From Rhodospirillales bacterium (GTDB taxonomy: Bacteria; Pseudomonadota; Alphaproteobacteria; Rhodospirillales; WMHbin7), in contig JACRJC010000005.1 in assembly GCA_016215555.1 (NCBI GenBank), positions 1-64,000 of the forward strand: 64,000 bases of DNA. The letters run 5' to 3'. The notes under the pieces were generated by a model, which saw nothing but the letters and a program-made list of their open reading frames with translations, did no database searches and had not been told where the DNA came from. Below are positions 17,597 to 26,068 of this stretch, one piece after another; positions within the stretch are counted from its first letter, which is position 1; each line of letters begins with the position of its first letter. The position numbers and the translations under genes are program-made.

Positions 17597-18814
17597 GTGA
17601 CAAACTCAAACGCAGTCCAGAATCCTGCCTTTGCAGCCTTTCTTGTCCGTAGTGGCTGGCTTGAAAAGGAGCCATTCGTTCTTGCTGATGTCGGCGTCGG
17701 CGGAGGGATACATGAGTGTTGGAACGTGTTTGGCGATGCTTTGCATGTTTGGGGATTTGATCCCCTGGAAGGTGAAGTGGAAATCCTGAACAGAGAAAAC
17801 CATGGCGGCCGCCATCATTATACCGCGGCAAAGGTCGGTTCTTCTGACTTCAAGCGCGTTGAGCAATTGAACGAGAATGGTGTCTCGCTTCGGAACGACC
17901 ACTGTTGGGACCGGCTTGCCACAATGCGCGCGCTTAGACTTTTGGATGCCTTCGGAATGGAACGCTATGACCGTTCCGGACTTTGCAAGATATCAGACCT
18001 TACAGTGTCGCTAGACGATTTTTTTCTTGATCAGCATAGGCCGCCTCCAAATTTTGTTAAAATCGATACGGACGGTTTCGATATTGAAGTGCTGCATGGA
18101 AGCAGGCGCCTGCTGGACGATGGCAGATTGCTTGGTCTTTCCGTCGAGTCGCAATTCGTTGGCAACATTGGCCCGACGGCCAATGTTTTTTCCAATATCG
18201 ACACGCTTTTGAGAAACCATGGTTTCACGCTGTTCGATCTTGATCCGATCCGTTATTCACGGGGCAATCTGCCGATGCCTTTCACGGCGCCGGCCCCCGT
18301 TCAATCCCATGGCGGTCAATTGATCTGGGGCGAAGCGCTGTATTTTCGTGATTTCACGCATGCTGACTATGAAGCGATGTGGGGCATTTCGCCAAGCGAC
18401 AATGACATAATTAAACTTTGCTGCCTGTTCGATATTTTTGCGCTTCCGGACTGCGCTGCGGATCTGCTTGTGAAATACAGAGACCGGTTCTTGCCGGACT
18501 TCGTCAACCAGTGTTTGGATAGGCTAACTCCAACCCTTAACGGAAGAAAAGTATCTTACAGCGAATATATTTCCGCCTTTGAGGCCTATGTCCAGTCAGG
18601 ATACGACGAGAAATTATTTGAGGTGCCGCTTCTGACGGCAAGGCAAGTCACTTCAAGTGAGTGGCACTCGGTGCAGGAATCCCTGCGCCTTCGAGACGAA
18701 ATCATCGCCTCGCTGAAGGGAATTGTTTCAGTGCACGAGGAGACAATCAAGCGCATGCAGGAGCGCGAGGCGGAGCGGATGCGCCAAGAAATGAAAGCGA
18801 AAGGACTGCTGTAA
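17597..18814 (+). CDS. FkbM-type methyltransferase with C-terminal coiled coil
   Basis: The 405-residue protein starts at GTG 17597, three bases after the dehydrogenase stop. The N-terminal half has the FkbM layout: LADVGVGGG (motif I), WGFDPLEGE (acidic end of the second strand), and FVKIDTDGFDIEVLHGS (metal-free FkbM signature). FkbM proteins O-methylate sugars or polyketide rings. After about residue 240 the protein has no clear relative, and it ends in a charged helix (HEETIKRMQEREAERMRQ) likely to form a coiled coil for oligomerisation. The local DNA is less GC-rich than its neighbours, a possible sign of transfer. It converges on a minus-strand operon 14 bp away. Confidence 0.8.
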   Translation: MTNSNAVQNPAFAAFLVRSGWLEKEPFVLADVGVGGGIHECWNVFGDALHVWGFDPLEGEVEILNRENHGGRHHYTAAKVGSSDFKRVEQLNENGVSLRNDHCWDRLATMRALRLLDAFGMERYDRSGLCKISDLTVSLDDFFLDQHRPPPNFVKIDTDGFDIEVLHGSRRLLDDGRLLGLSVESQFVGNIGPTANVFSNIDTLLRNHGFTLFDLDPIRYSRGNLPMPFTAPAPVQSHGGQLIWGEALYFRDFTHADYEAMWGISPSDNDIIKLCCLFDIFALPDCAADLLVKYRDRFLPDFVNQCLDRLTPTLNGRKVSYSEYISAFEAYVQSGYDEKLFEVPLLTARQVTSSEWHSVQESLRLRDEIIASLKGIVSVHEETIKRMQEREAERMRQEMKAKGLL

Positions 18815-18828
18815 TTCAATAATGCTTT

Positions 18829-20139
18829 CTATTGCAGGCTGGAATATGCCTTCTGCTGGAATTCAAGAAGCTGGTTGGCGCTTAGCTGGGGGTGACGCCA
18901 GGGAACATTTCCATAATAGCCGAAATTGTCGTAGAAGGGATCGGTCGTCAGGCGGCCTTCCATTCTCGCGCGCTCGTAAAGCTGTGTTCCGGGATAGGGG
19001 ATGGCAATCGAAAACTGGGATACGTCGCAGCTTAATTCGCTGGCGAGGTCTAGGGTTGACTGGCAACTGGCCGCATCATCAAGATAGTGGCCGAACATGA
19101 AATTGCCCACCGTGCGGATGCCATGCCGCTTCGTCGCCGCGACGGCTTGTCGCGCCATGTCGGTCGTCGTGTTCTTGCCGATTTCCTTCAGAATTCTGTC
19201 GTTTCCAGATTCTATGCCGTAGGTCGCCATAAAGCATCCCGCATCGGCCAAGGCGCCCAGCAATCCATCATTGACGGTGTCGGTCCTGGCCGTAATCATG
19301 AACGGCATCTCGAGAGCGTTCGCTTTCAGCCGGCTGGCGATTTCAAGGCAACGGCTTGGTTTGACGGTGAAAGTGTCGTCATTGAAGACAAGGTACCTGG
19401 CGCCAAGCCGTTTCAGACGCTCCACTTCCTCCAACACCCGGTCAAGTCCATGGTAGCGCAATTTCCCCCAGCTTTCTTGGCCGCTGGCGCAGAATTCGCA
19501 AGTGTAAGGGCAGCCGCGCGTCGTGATGAGCACGCCCATCTGCAATTCGTCCGTCCCCCAAATGTCGCTGGTATATCTCGTAAGCGGGTAAAGATCGATG
19601 GCGGGAAGAGGGTAGTCGTCCAGATTGCGGATTTGCCCAATCGGCTGCTTCTGTGAGAAATGAATGACGCCATTCCGATCACGGAATACCAAGCTTGGCA
19701 CTTGATCCAAGGGCAACCCCTCCTCAAGGCGGTTTGCCAAGGCGACGGCGGCATCCTCGCCCTCTCCGCGAACAAGGGAATCAGCGCCTTTCAATAGCTC
19801 CAACGTTTCCTGAGGCAGGGCGGTGGCGTGGACACCGCCAAGCGTTATATGGCCACTCCAGCCGGACTGGCGGACGGCGCTTACCAGGCTGGCCGCCTCA
19901 AAAAACATGGGGGTGGTAAATGAGATGCCGATGACATCCGGCCGCTCGGCAAGAAGTGCTTTGCTGGCATCAACGGCGGTCAGGTCCAGGGCGTCCGCAT
20001 CGAGATAGAAAACCTGATGCCCCATATTCCTGAGGGCTGCCGCGATATAAGCTGGTCCCAGCATTGGTTGGCGCTTCGAAGAACGCCGGATGTTCCTGTA
20101 GACGCGGTGTGCGGACGGCGAGACAAGACAAACCCGCAA
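18829..20139 (-). CDS. B12-binding-domain radical SAM protein
   Basis: The 436-residue protein has an N-terminal cobalamin-binding-type Rossmann domain (about 1-140). It is followed by a radical SAM domain with CPYTCEFC (C210, C214, C217), FNDDTFT and YGIESGNDRILK. The order matches B12-dependent radical SAM methylases and related enzymes that alkylate unactivated carbon or phosphorus centres. The usual cobalamin ligand motif D-x-H-x-x-G is not obvious at the N-terminus; VSPSAHRVYRN and GGVHATALP are the only His-bearing loops, so cobalamin binding may be base-off. It is the last gene of a minus-strand operon after the FkbM-like and fucosyltransferase genes. A C-methylation of a sugar or lipid is the simplest reading. 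Confidence 0.85.
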   Translation of the reverse strand: MRVCLVSPSAHRVYRNIRRSSKRQPMLGPAYIAAALRNMGHQVFYLDADALDLTAVDASKALLAERPDVIGISFTTPMFFEAASLVSAVRQSGWSGHITLGGVHATALPQETLELLKGADSLVRGEGEDAAVALANRLEEGLPLDQVPSLVFRDRNGVIHFSQKQPIGQIRNLDDYPLPAIDLYPLTRYTSDIWGTDELQMGVLITTRGCPYTCEFCASGQESWGKLRYHGLDRVLEEVERLKRLGARYLVFNDDTFTVKPSRCLEIASRLKANALEMPFMITARTDTVNDGLLGALADAGCFMATYGIESGNDRILKEIGKNTTTDMARQAVAATKRHGIRTVGNFMFGHYLDDAASCQSTLDLASELSCDVSQFSIAIPYPGTQLYERARMEGRLTTDPFYDNFGYYGNVPWRHPQLSANQLLEFQQKAYSSLQ

Positions 20140-20148
20140 GATATGCTC

Positions 20149-21423
20149 CTATACCGCGAGACGAAGAACTTGCCATTCCGGCGGGCTACGCTCGTCTTGG
20201 CGGTAATGCGCACCAAGGACGCCGGTTCCCTGTTCGGCGGGCGGAACGACGACCCTTTGTCCAGTCTTGGAACCAAGCCAGGCCGCCCACCAACCAAATG
20301 AACTGACGGATAGGATGTGGTGATCGCACTCGATCATCAGCGCCAGATCGAAAAGAAAGGAATGCGCCTCTGAAAACACGACCTTGGCATTTTGCTTTAG
20401 ATTTAATTTCTCGCGGCACCATTCAAGATCGAGATTCGTGTCGCTGAAGACCATGAAAACGCAATCTGGAGGAAAAGACTTGGCGGCCATTCGGTAATAG
20501 GTGGGAGGATGCAGAGAATAGCTGTTGCGGTTATAGGCAAGGGTATTGTCGCCACGGCGCACATGAACGGCGACAACCGGTCCATGCTTACGCAGGTCGC
20601 CAACCGTCGCCTTTGCGTATTGGGCAATATGGGGATTGCGGAAGGTGAAATGGCGACTGACCAGATTTGAGACTCCCTCGAAGTAGACGTGACTCGGCCA
20701 AAAGCCGGACAGGTAGACGTCGCCTTGCCCGCCAAGAAATTCCAGGTCAAGACGGGTCAAGTCTTGAATATGCTTGCGCCCATCGACCCGGGACAAATCT
20801 TCTTCTGAGGCCTCGACAAGTTCGGTATTGAACTGATGCAGCCAGAACCGGCGGTCTTCACGCTGGACGTCACGGTAGAAGCGGGTATCGATGCGCAGTT
20901 CGGCGCCAGAACGTTTGGCCCAATCCAGGCCGGCGGCGTATTGAAACATCTGACTTCCCAAACCGCCGGTCAGGCCGAGGACCGCCAGGGGCCTGTCGCC
21001 AGCGCGCTTGAACGCTAACGGCATTGACGCTTGACCGTCGGAATGAAGACTGTCGAGGCGAGAAGCAAAACCAACCCAGTTCGCCCCCATCCATTCTGCT
21101 GATTCCAAAATAGCCCCATTCCTGAACCAACGTTTAACGAAACTTGTCGCTGCCAAAGCCTGCGCCAGCGGCGGCATCAAAGCATCAAGGAATGATTGGT
21201 TCCATGTCATACCTAGATAGGTTGATATGTTTTTGGCCGCTGAAGGTCTGCCTTCGGCGAGAAAAACGAATATGCTTAGGATGAGCGCTTCGCAAAGTTC
21301 CGAGCCAATGCCGTTTTGCAAGACAAAGTCTGTTTTTTCACGCGCGTCTCGCGTGCGTTCCGCCATTAGGTCGCCGACGGCCATGCGCAGAAGCTCTTTC
21401 GGAGATACGGCCTGAATGGTCAT
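20149..21423 (-). CDS. Alpha-1,2-fucosyltransferase-like protein (GT11) with N-terminal extension
   Basis: The C-terminal part of this 424-residue protein is a GT11 transferase: LTGGLGSQMFQYAAG at 151-165, VHVRRGDN at 286-293 (GDP-fucose binding) and SVSSFGWWAAWLG near the end. GT11 enzymes transfer L-fucose, or sometimes L-galactose, from GDP. GDP-L-galactose is a product of the GDP-mannose 3,5-epimerase family represented at 14111, so that link is worth noting. Residues 1-145 are an extra helical region of unknown function, absent from standard GT11 proteins of about 290 residues. The start overlaps the stop of the preceding FkbM-like gene (ATGA). Confidence 0.88.
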   Translation of the reverse strand: MTIQAVSPKELLRMAVGDLMAERTRDAREKTDFVLQNGIGSELCEALILSIFVFLAEGRPSAAKNISTYLGMTWNQSFLDALMPPLAQALAATSFVKRWFRNGAILESAEWMGANWVGFASRLDSLHSDGQASMPLAFKRAGDRPLAVLGLTGGLGSQMFQYAAGLDWAKRSGAELRIDTRFYRDVQREDRRFWLHQFNTELVEASEEDLSRVDGRKHIQDLTRLDLEFLGGQGDVYLSGFWPSHVYFEGVSNLVSRHFTFRNPHIAQYAKATVGDLRKHGPVVAVHVRRGDNTLAYNRNSYSLHPPTYYRMAAKSFPPDCVFMVFSDTNLDLEWCREKLNLKQNAKVVFSEAHSFLFDLALMIECDHHILSVSSFGWWAAWLGSKTGQRVVVPPAEQGTGVLGAHYRQDERSPPEWQVLRLAV

Positions 21424-22238
21424 CCGCCCATTTTCCTTAAGTGGTGCGGTAACGGCTGAATATCCTCTGGGTCAATCGTCAGCATGTTTTTCCAGATCAG
21501 TTTGTTGTTCCCGGCCAGGAAGAGCGTGCCGTCGTATCCCTGGAATATCCAGCTCCACCAAGCTTCATTGAAGTACATCGAGTCGATGCCGTTGTCATCG
21601 ATCTTGAAGTCGCCAAACAACTCGCCGACCACGAAAAAGGCGTTGGTAATAGTCGTGGCGACGAGCTCATAGCCTTTCTGGCGGCCAAGCTCAATGAAAG
21701 CGCGCAGTGACGATCCCTGGTTGAGGGATGGATTGGGGTCTTGAATGAACAAGACGTCGTTTGGAACCGTGTGATTGAATTCGACGACAACAACAAGCGG
21801 ACGGCAAACCATCGAACTCCAGATATGCCAATCCATGCCATCGACATCGATCACCATCATGTCCGGGGTTGGAAGGTCCGCCGATCCAAGCAAGTTGTCG
21901 ATGCGGTTTTCTCCTTCCAATTCGACCTGCTTGTTAAGGGCGCGCACCCCTGGTTGATTGGCGTAGCGGGCGGCCAATTCTGCGAAACGGGTCTTGTCCG
22001 CTTCGATCAGCATGGCATTCCAGCCCAGGCGCTGGATCAACTGCCAGCTATTGCTGCCGGAAAGGCCGTCATGCGCTCCGAATTCGACGCATAGCTTGTG
22101 TCGCGGTTGAATGATGTTGAATATTTCGGCGATGATTCCGTCTTCGCCGTCCTGGGAGGTCACGTTGGCGGCTTGGCGCGACAGCCATAAGCTGCCTGCC
22201 TTTCGGCGGTCTGTGGCTTGGACTTCAAGAACGGGCAT
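21420..22238 (-). CDS. FkbM-like methyltransferase-fold protein
   Basis: This 272-residue protein starts at the ATG at 22238, directly after a very strong purine-rich Shine-Dalgarno (AAAGGGGGGGAG). In-frame codons upstream give improbable sequence and overlap a divergent gene. Its core reads QDGEDGIIAEIF, LCVEFGAHDGLSGSNSW (motif I-like), AMLIEADKTRF, and PDMMVIDVDGMDWHIW, the pattern of FkbM-type methyltransferases (D-V-D-G in place of D-V-E-G). FNEAWWSWIFQGYDGTLFLAG is unusual. It opens an operon followed by the GT11 fucosyltransferase and the B12-type radical SAM gene. The acceptor is probably a sugar hydroxyl; methyltransferase activity is inferred from fold only. Confidence 0.72.
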   Translation of the reverse strand: MPVLEVQATDRRKAGSLWLSRQAANVTSQDGEDGIIAEIFNIIQPRHKLCVEFGAHDGLSGSNSWQLIQRLGWNAMLIEADKTRFAELAARYANQPGVRALNKQVELEGENRIDNLLGSADLPTPDMMVIDVDGMDWHIWSSMVCRPLVVVVEFNHTVPNDVLFIQDPNPSLNQGSSLRAFIELGRQKGYELVATTITNAFFVVGELFGDFKIDDNGIDSMYFNEAWWSWIFQGYDGTLFLAGNNKLIWKNMLTIDPEDIQPLPHHLRKMGG

Positions 22239-22329
22239 CTCCCCCCCTTTGAACAGCGGCCCCTGATCATATAACATGTTGATCCTGGGCTGAAGATATC
22301 TGTTGGGCCCTGTTCGATGGGATTGGCTT

Positions 22330-23640
22330 ATGACCTTGCCGCCAAATGTCCGCAGAATTGCCGTAACCCGCCCCCCTGCGGTTTGGGGGAGGGATTTGCA
22401 GGCAGCCAAGCTCGCCTGGTCGGTGATGGAAGGGCTGGGGCTGGAACTCTTCGAACTGGACATCGATCTCCTGTTGAACGGCTCTGCCCAGGAGATTGGA
22501 ACGCATATTTCAGAACTTCTTTCATTCCGGCCGCAGTTGGCCGTGGCGACGCCCAATGCCGGTTATCTTTTCAATGCGGTCATAAGCTCGGCTAAGTCTC
22601 GGCCCAATGTCTTTCTTGACGTTCTTGCCATTCCCTGCCTACTAACCTGGGATAGCGTCGTTCAGTTCCCGTCGCAGCTTCCTCACATCAACAGATCCTG
22701 CTGTCCGGATGAGACTAGCCGGGGTGTACTGCAATCTCTAAAATCAGCGCTTGACCACCCGCTGCTTTTCCATGTCGCCTACGACAAAGGGCAGATTGAC
22801 GCCATGGTGGGGCTTGGCATACTGCCGGCGGGGCGCGTCCTGCACAAACCGGTTTTTGCCTATCAGGCCTTTGTCGATTTCGGCCGCGCTGAGGCTGCTT
22901 CGGTGCGCCAAGACGAGCGTGTGGCCTTTACCGGAACGCTTAGGGTGGATGCCTTGCCCAGTCCTTATGAAAGCCTTGCTTTTTTTCCAGAACTTGACAG
23001 ACAGGTCGTGTCCGACCGCCCTTTGTCCCAACCGGTTTGGAATAGCCTTATCGAATTCATTGCCGGCCTGTCCGCTCAGGAGAGAGAGACTTTTGGTCTC
23101 GGGCCAGACTCAGGATGTTTCTGGGGCCTGGCCGATTATATCGTTTCATATCGGGCAAACATTCTTGATCGCTTGCGCGTTATCGAAGGGATAGCTCGGC
23201 CAGTCACTTTCTATGGAAACGTCGTTGAAAAGGGTGTGTCTGCGTTCCGGCTTCCTCCCAACATGACGATGGGGGGAGATCAGGACATGATTTCGCGTTT
23301 GCCGAAATTGAATGCCGGAACGGCGATTACGGTCGATGTGGTCAATCGAATCTTCGGCAGTGGCTATACGGCCAAGATCGCCAGTTGCTTGGCGGCTGGC
23401 GGCTTTTGTCTGTTCGACTGGCGTCCGGAGTTTATTGACGCTTTTGGCGATGACGGTGGACAGGTGATGTTTCGGACCATTGACGAAATGAATACGAAAA
23501 TAGATATCTTCCTAGGAAATCCTGCGTATCGCCGTGCATTGGCCGACTACTTCAAAGGCGAAATCGCGCAGCGCCACTCGGCCAAGGAATTCTACAGGTC
23601 TTTGCTTTCACAGATGGCCGTCAACTACAAGATTACCTGA
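22330..23640 (+). CDS. CgeB-like glycosyltransferase (family 1 type)
   Basis: The 436-residue protein resembles CgeB/DUF3880 glycosyltransferases. The C-terminal domain has NRIFGSGYTAKIASCLAAGG, CLFDWRPEF, a segment like EMNTKIDIFLGNPAYRRALA, and a His-containing tail (RHSAKEFYRSLL), as in that family. The N-terminal half (about 10-200) is the acceptor-side Rossmann domain. The ATG at 22330 is the likely start; a TTG at 22303 lies in frame. The gene is divergent from the FkbM-like gene with a gap of about 90 bp and overlaps the convergent methyltransferase-TPR gene by 8 bp. The donor sugar is unknown. Confidence 0.72.
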   Translation: MTLPPNVRRIAVTRPPAVWGRDLQAAKLAWSVMEGLGLELFELDIDLLLNGSAQEIGTHISELLSFRPQLAVATPNAGYLFNAVISSAKSRPNVFLDVLAIPCLLTWDSVVQFPSQLPHINRSCCPDETSRGVLQSLKSALDHPLLFHVAYDKGQIDAMVGLGILPAGRVLHKPVFAYQAFVDFGRAEAASVRQDERVAFTGTLRVDALPSPYESLAFFPELDRQVVSDRPLSQPVWNSLIEFIAGLSAQERETFGLGPDSGCFWGLADYIVSYRANILDRLRVIEGIARPVTFYGNVVEKGVSAFRLPPNMTMGGDQDMISRLPKLNAGTAITVDVVNRIFGSGYTAKIASCLAAGGFCLFDWRPEFIDAFGDDGGQVMFRTIDEMNTKIDIFLGNPAYRRALADYFKGEIAQRHSAKEFYRSLLSQMAVNYKIT

Positions 23641-24622
23641 CCGAAGGATTGGCGAGCAGTGGGGCAAGGCCCTCGGCATGGGCCGCGTTGGGATCGGCGG
23701 CGAAAGCCCATTGGGCGGCTGCCCTCGCTTCATCTTGATAGCCCTGAAGTGCAAGCGCTTGCGCCAACTCGGCATGATAAGTGAACTCAGTCGGGGCCAG
23801 GCGGCATGCTTGTCTCAACTGGCTCAAGGCCGTCTGCGCATCGCCGGCGGCCAGTAACGACCGTCCCATAAGGGAGGCGAATTGCGCCACGCCATCAAAA
23901 TCTGCCAGTCCCTGTTTTGCCAACTGGCTGGCTTCGAGACTATTGCCGATGGCTAGTGCCGTCTCGGCGGCCTTTAAAATAAGCTGCGCTTCGGCAGACA
24001 GGGACGGCGGAGAGCGCAGGGGGGATTCTGAATGAAGGGTGTCTTGAAGCTGCAGATAGTTGCGAACCAGTTCGGCTTGAGAAGGTGGAGGGACGATCAG
24101 GACATCTTCGAACAGAAAGAACTCGGACCTGTCGAGTTTCTCGAGGTATCTCGTCAAAGCGGGAAGAGACGGCCATGATGACGCAGGATGCGGCAAGGCA
24201 GGGGGAGCGCAAAATAGGCGGGCGTCGTCGATCAGAAGCATATGGGGCAAGGATGACCGCAGAATGATGTCCAACTCGCGCAGCAAGGGGCAGGGATCGT
24301 TTTCACCGGCGGTTTCACCCAGACTCCAGTGCGCGTCCAGCCAGAACAATGCGGGCTGTTTCAAGCGTCCGATAAGGTTGGCGAGGTGGATGCCGGTATC
24401 GCCTTGCAACAGCACCAGATTGCCGTGTTGCTGAAGGCGCAATGCCGCTCGGCGGTGCAATTCGGGCGACAGTTCGATGGAGTAGACTTCGTCAAATATC
24501 CCGCAAGCCCAATTGGCGGTGTCGCCGTGGAAGGTTCCGGTCTCGACGAAAATGGTGAAATTTAAGGCTGCCTTAAGGAAATTGCTTAACCCTGGCGGGG
24601 GACCGGGATGTATAATGCCCAT
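23633..24622 (-). CDS. Methyltransferase-like protein with C-terminal TPR repeats
   Basis: The 329-residue protein begins at the ATG at 24622; reading further upstream in frame gives low-complexity sequence antisense to the next gene. The N-terminal domain has FVETGTFHGDTANWA (SAM motif I-like), VYSIELSPELHRRA, LLQGDTGIHL and FWLDAHWS, the pattern of small class I methyltransferases. About residues 225-320 form two to three TPR-like helical pairs (SQLAKQGLADFDGVAQFASL, GRSLLAAGDAQTALSQLRQA, AQALALQGYQDEARAAAQWA). The domain combination suggests a scaffolded methyltransferase of glycan clusters. It diverges from the membrane methyltransferase at 24722. Confidence 0.75.
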   Translation of the reverse strand: MGIIHPGPPPGLSNFLKAALNFTIFVETGTFHGDTANWACGIFDEVYSIELSPELHRRAALRLQQHGNLVLLQGDTGIHLANLIGRLKQPALFWLDAHWSLGETAGENDPCPLLRELDIILRSSLPHMLLIDDARLFCAPPALPHPASSWPSLPALTRYLEKLDRSEFFLFEDVLIVPPPSQAELVRNYLQLQDTLHSESPLRSPPSLSAEAQLILKAAETALAIGNSLEASQLAKQGLADFDGVAQFASLMGRSLLAAGDAQTALSQLRQACRLAPTEFTYHAELAQALALQGYQDEARAAAQWAFAADPNAAHAEGLAPLLANPSVR

Positions 24623-24675
24623 GGCAAGTAATTCCTGATCGTGAGTCTGGCCTAGATTAACAGACTGGGGAGATG

Positions 24676-24720
24676 ATGCCAGTCTTATTAGACCATTGTT
24701 TTGGCTTCGGAATTTCATAG
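24676..24720 (+). other. Possible 14-codon leader ORF
   Basis: Two adjacent ATG codons (24673, 24676) follow a good Shine-Dalgarno (CTGGGGAG). The reading frame encodes MPVLLDHCFGFGIS and stops with TAG at 24718-24720, one base before the ATG of the downstream methyltransferase. This could couple translation of the following gene, which has no strong site of its own. It may also be chance. Confidence 0.25.
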
Positions 24721-24721
24721 C

Positions 24722-26041
24722 ATGCTGGGATTGTTGATCACTGTGGGCACTGTGCTGCTGGTGGCAATCTATGCCTATGCCATTTTGCCTTTTCCCTATT
24801 TCACGCCCCATATGGGGGCGGGCCCAGTCAAAGATGAAAGCAATAAACGCCTTACCCTGCTTACTCTGCTGAAGGCATTGCGCCATCCGCGCCCCAGATG
24901 GGAAATGGACCATGCCGAGATCAGTCGTATGATGTCCCTTTTCCGGGAACCGGAAAGGCCCTATGTGTCTTGGCGCAATAGCAGCGGTTATTACGATTTG
25001 CAGGCTGGGAGCCAGGATTCTGCGACCCAGTCTTGTCTGGTTTTCAGGTCGCGCCTCTTCTTGGTGCTGCTTTGGCCTAGATTGATGCTGGATCGCCCGT
25101 TGTCTTGGTTTCTGAACAGGCTCAATCTTGCCGCCTTCTGCTTGGTCATAGCCTTGTCCTACATTCTGATGCGGTTGAGCGCCTTGCGCAACAAACAACG
25201 AATCAAAAATATCTCCGAGCCCCTAAAATATCGCTTGAGCGCCCACTTCACCCAGCATCTGGAGGCTTTCGTTCCAGCCGAAGGGCGTGGCGAACTTTCC
25301 ATCTTTGCCGAGCCGGGATATTTCTTTTTCAAACTGGCGGAGGGCAGGTTGTTTCGTCAGGCCTTGTCCTGTTTTCCGCCCAAGGGGCCTTCCTTGGACA
25401 TCGGTCCGGATGACGGCGTCATATCGCTTCTCCACCTGGCGCCTGTTCTCTTTATCGATTACGGGCTGAATACGTCGGACTACGCTTTTTCTGGCGCCGC
25501 AAGATCGAAATACGGGGCGATAAAAAAGGGCTTCATCGAAGACGACATCTTTCCAAACGGCAGTTTCTCCAGCATCTTCATGATTCACGTCGTGGACCAC
25601 ATCCCAGATCTCGAAGGGGCGCTGAAGCATCTGGCCAGCTTGCTTAAGCCGGGCGGGCGGCTGTATTTCAGCGGCCTGTCGCACGATTTCAACGGCTGGT
25701 GGCTGGAAAGGATATGCGCGGCAGGGGCGGTTTGGAATAATAGGCCGATCACCTGGTACCGCGATCTGTGCGCCCGCCAGGGCCTGGAAACCCTCCATGC
25801 CTCCTATTGCCAGGCCGTGCCAGGAAATATGGTTTGGAAGGCGACCTATGCATTCGCCATGAAAACTGCCGCGTGGCGGCAACTGGCCCGCTGGTTGGGG
25901 GCCACAAGTTCACGGCGGCGGAAATGGGCATCGTTCTTGACGTCGATGTGGATGACGGCCTTTCTTCTTGACGAGGAACTGGCTGTCGATCGGGGTTTGA
26001 ATTTCATGATGGTGGTTCAAAAAGCCGACCAGAGCGCGTAG
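24722..26041 (+). CDS. Membrane-anchored SAM-dependent methyltransferase
   Basis: The 439-residue protein starts at ATG 24722 (a TTG at 24701 is in frame). It begins with a membrane segment (LGLLITVGTVLLVAIYAYAI). A second hydrophobic block at about 135-155 (LAAFCLVIALSYILMRL) follows. A class I methyltransferase domain begins near 225, with SLDIGPDDGVISLL as motif I, FSSIFMIHVVDHIPDLEGAL as the usual mid-domain segment, and LASLLKPGGRLYFSG as the late strand (Methyltransf_11 type). Between the anchors is a globular region of unknown role. A membrane-bound acceptor such as a lipid-linked glycan is plausible. A radical SAM/SPASM gene follows 27 bp downstream. Confidence 0.78.
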   Translation: MLGLLITVGTVLLVAIYAYAILPFPYFTPHMGAGPVKDESNKRLTLLTLLKALRHPRPRWEMDHAEISRMMSLFREPERPYVSWRNSSGYYDLQAGSQDSATQSCLVFRSRLFLVLLWPRLMLDRPLSWFLNRLNLAAFCLVIALSYILMRLSALRNKQRIKNISEPLKYRLSAHFTQHLEAFVPAEGRGELSIFAEPGYFFFKLAEGRLFRQALSCFPPKGPSLDIGPDDGVISLLHLAPVLFIDYGLNTSDYAFSGAARSKYGAIKKGFIEDDIFPNGSFSSIFMIHVVDHIPDLEGALKHLASLLKPGGRLYFSGLSHDFNGWWLERICAAGAVWNNRPITWYRDLCARQGLETLHASYCQAVPGNMVWKATYAFAMKTAAWRQLARWLGATSSRRRKWASFLTSMWMTAFLLDEELAVDRGLNFMMVVQKADQSA

Positions 26042-26068
26042 ACTCGGCAGGAAACAAGGTGTGTGCGG

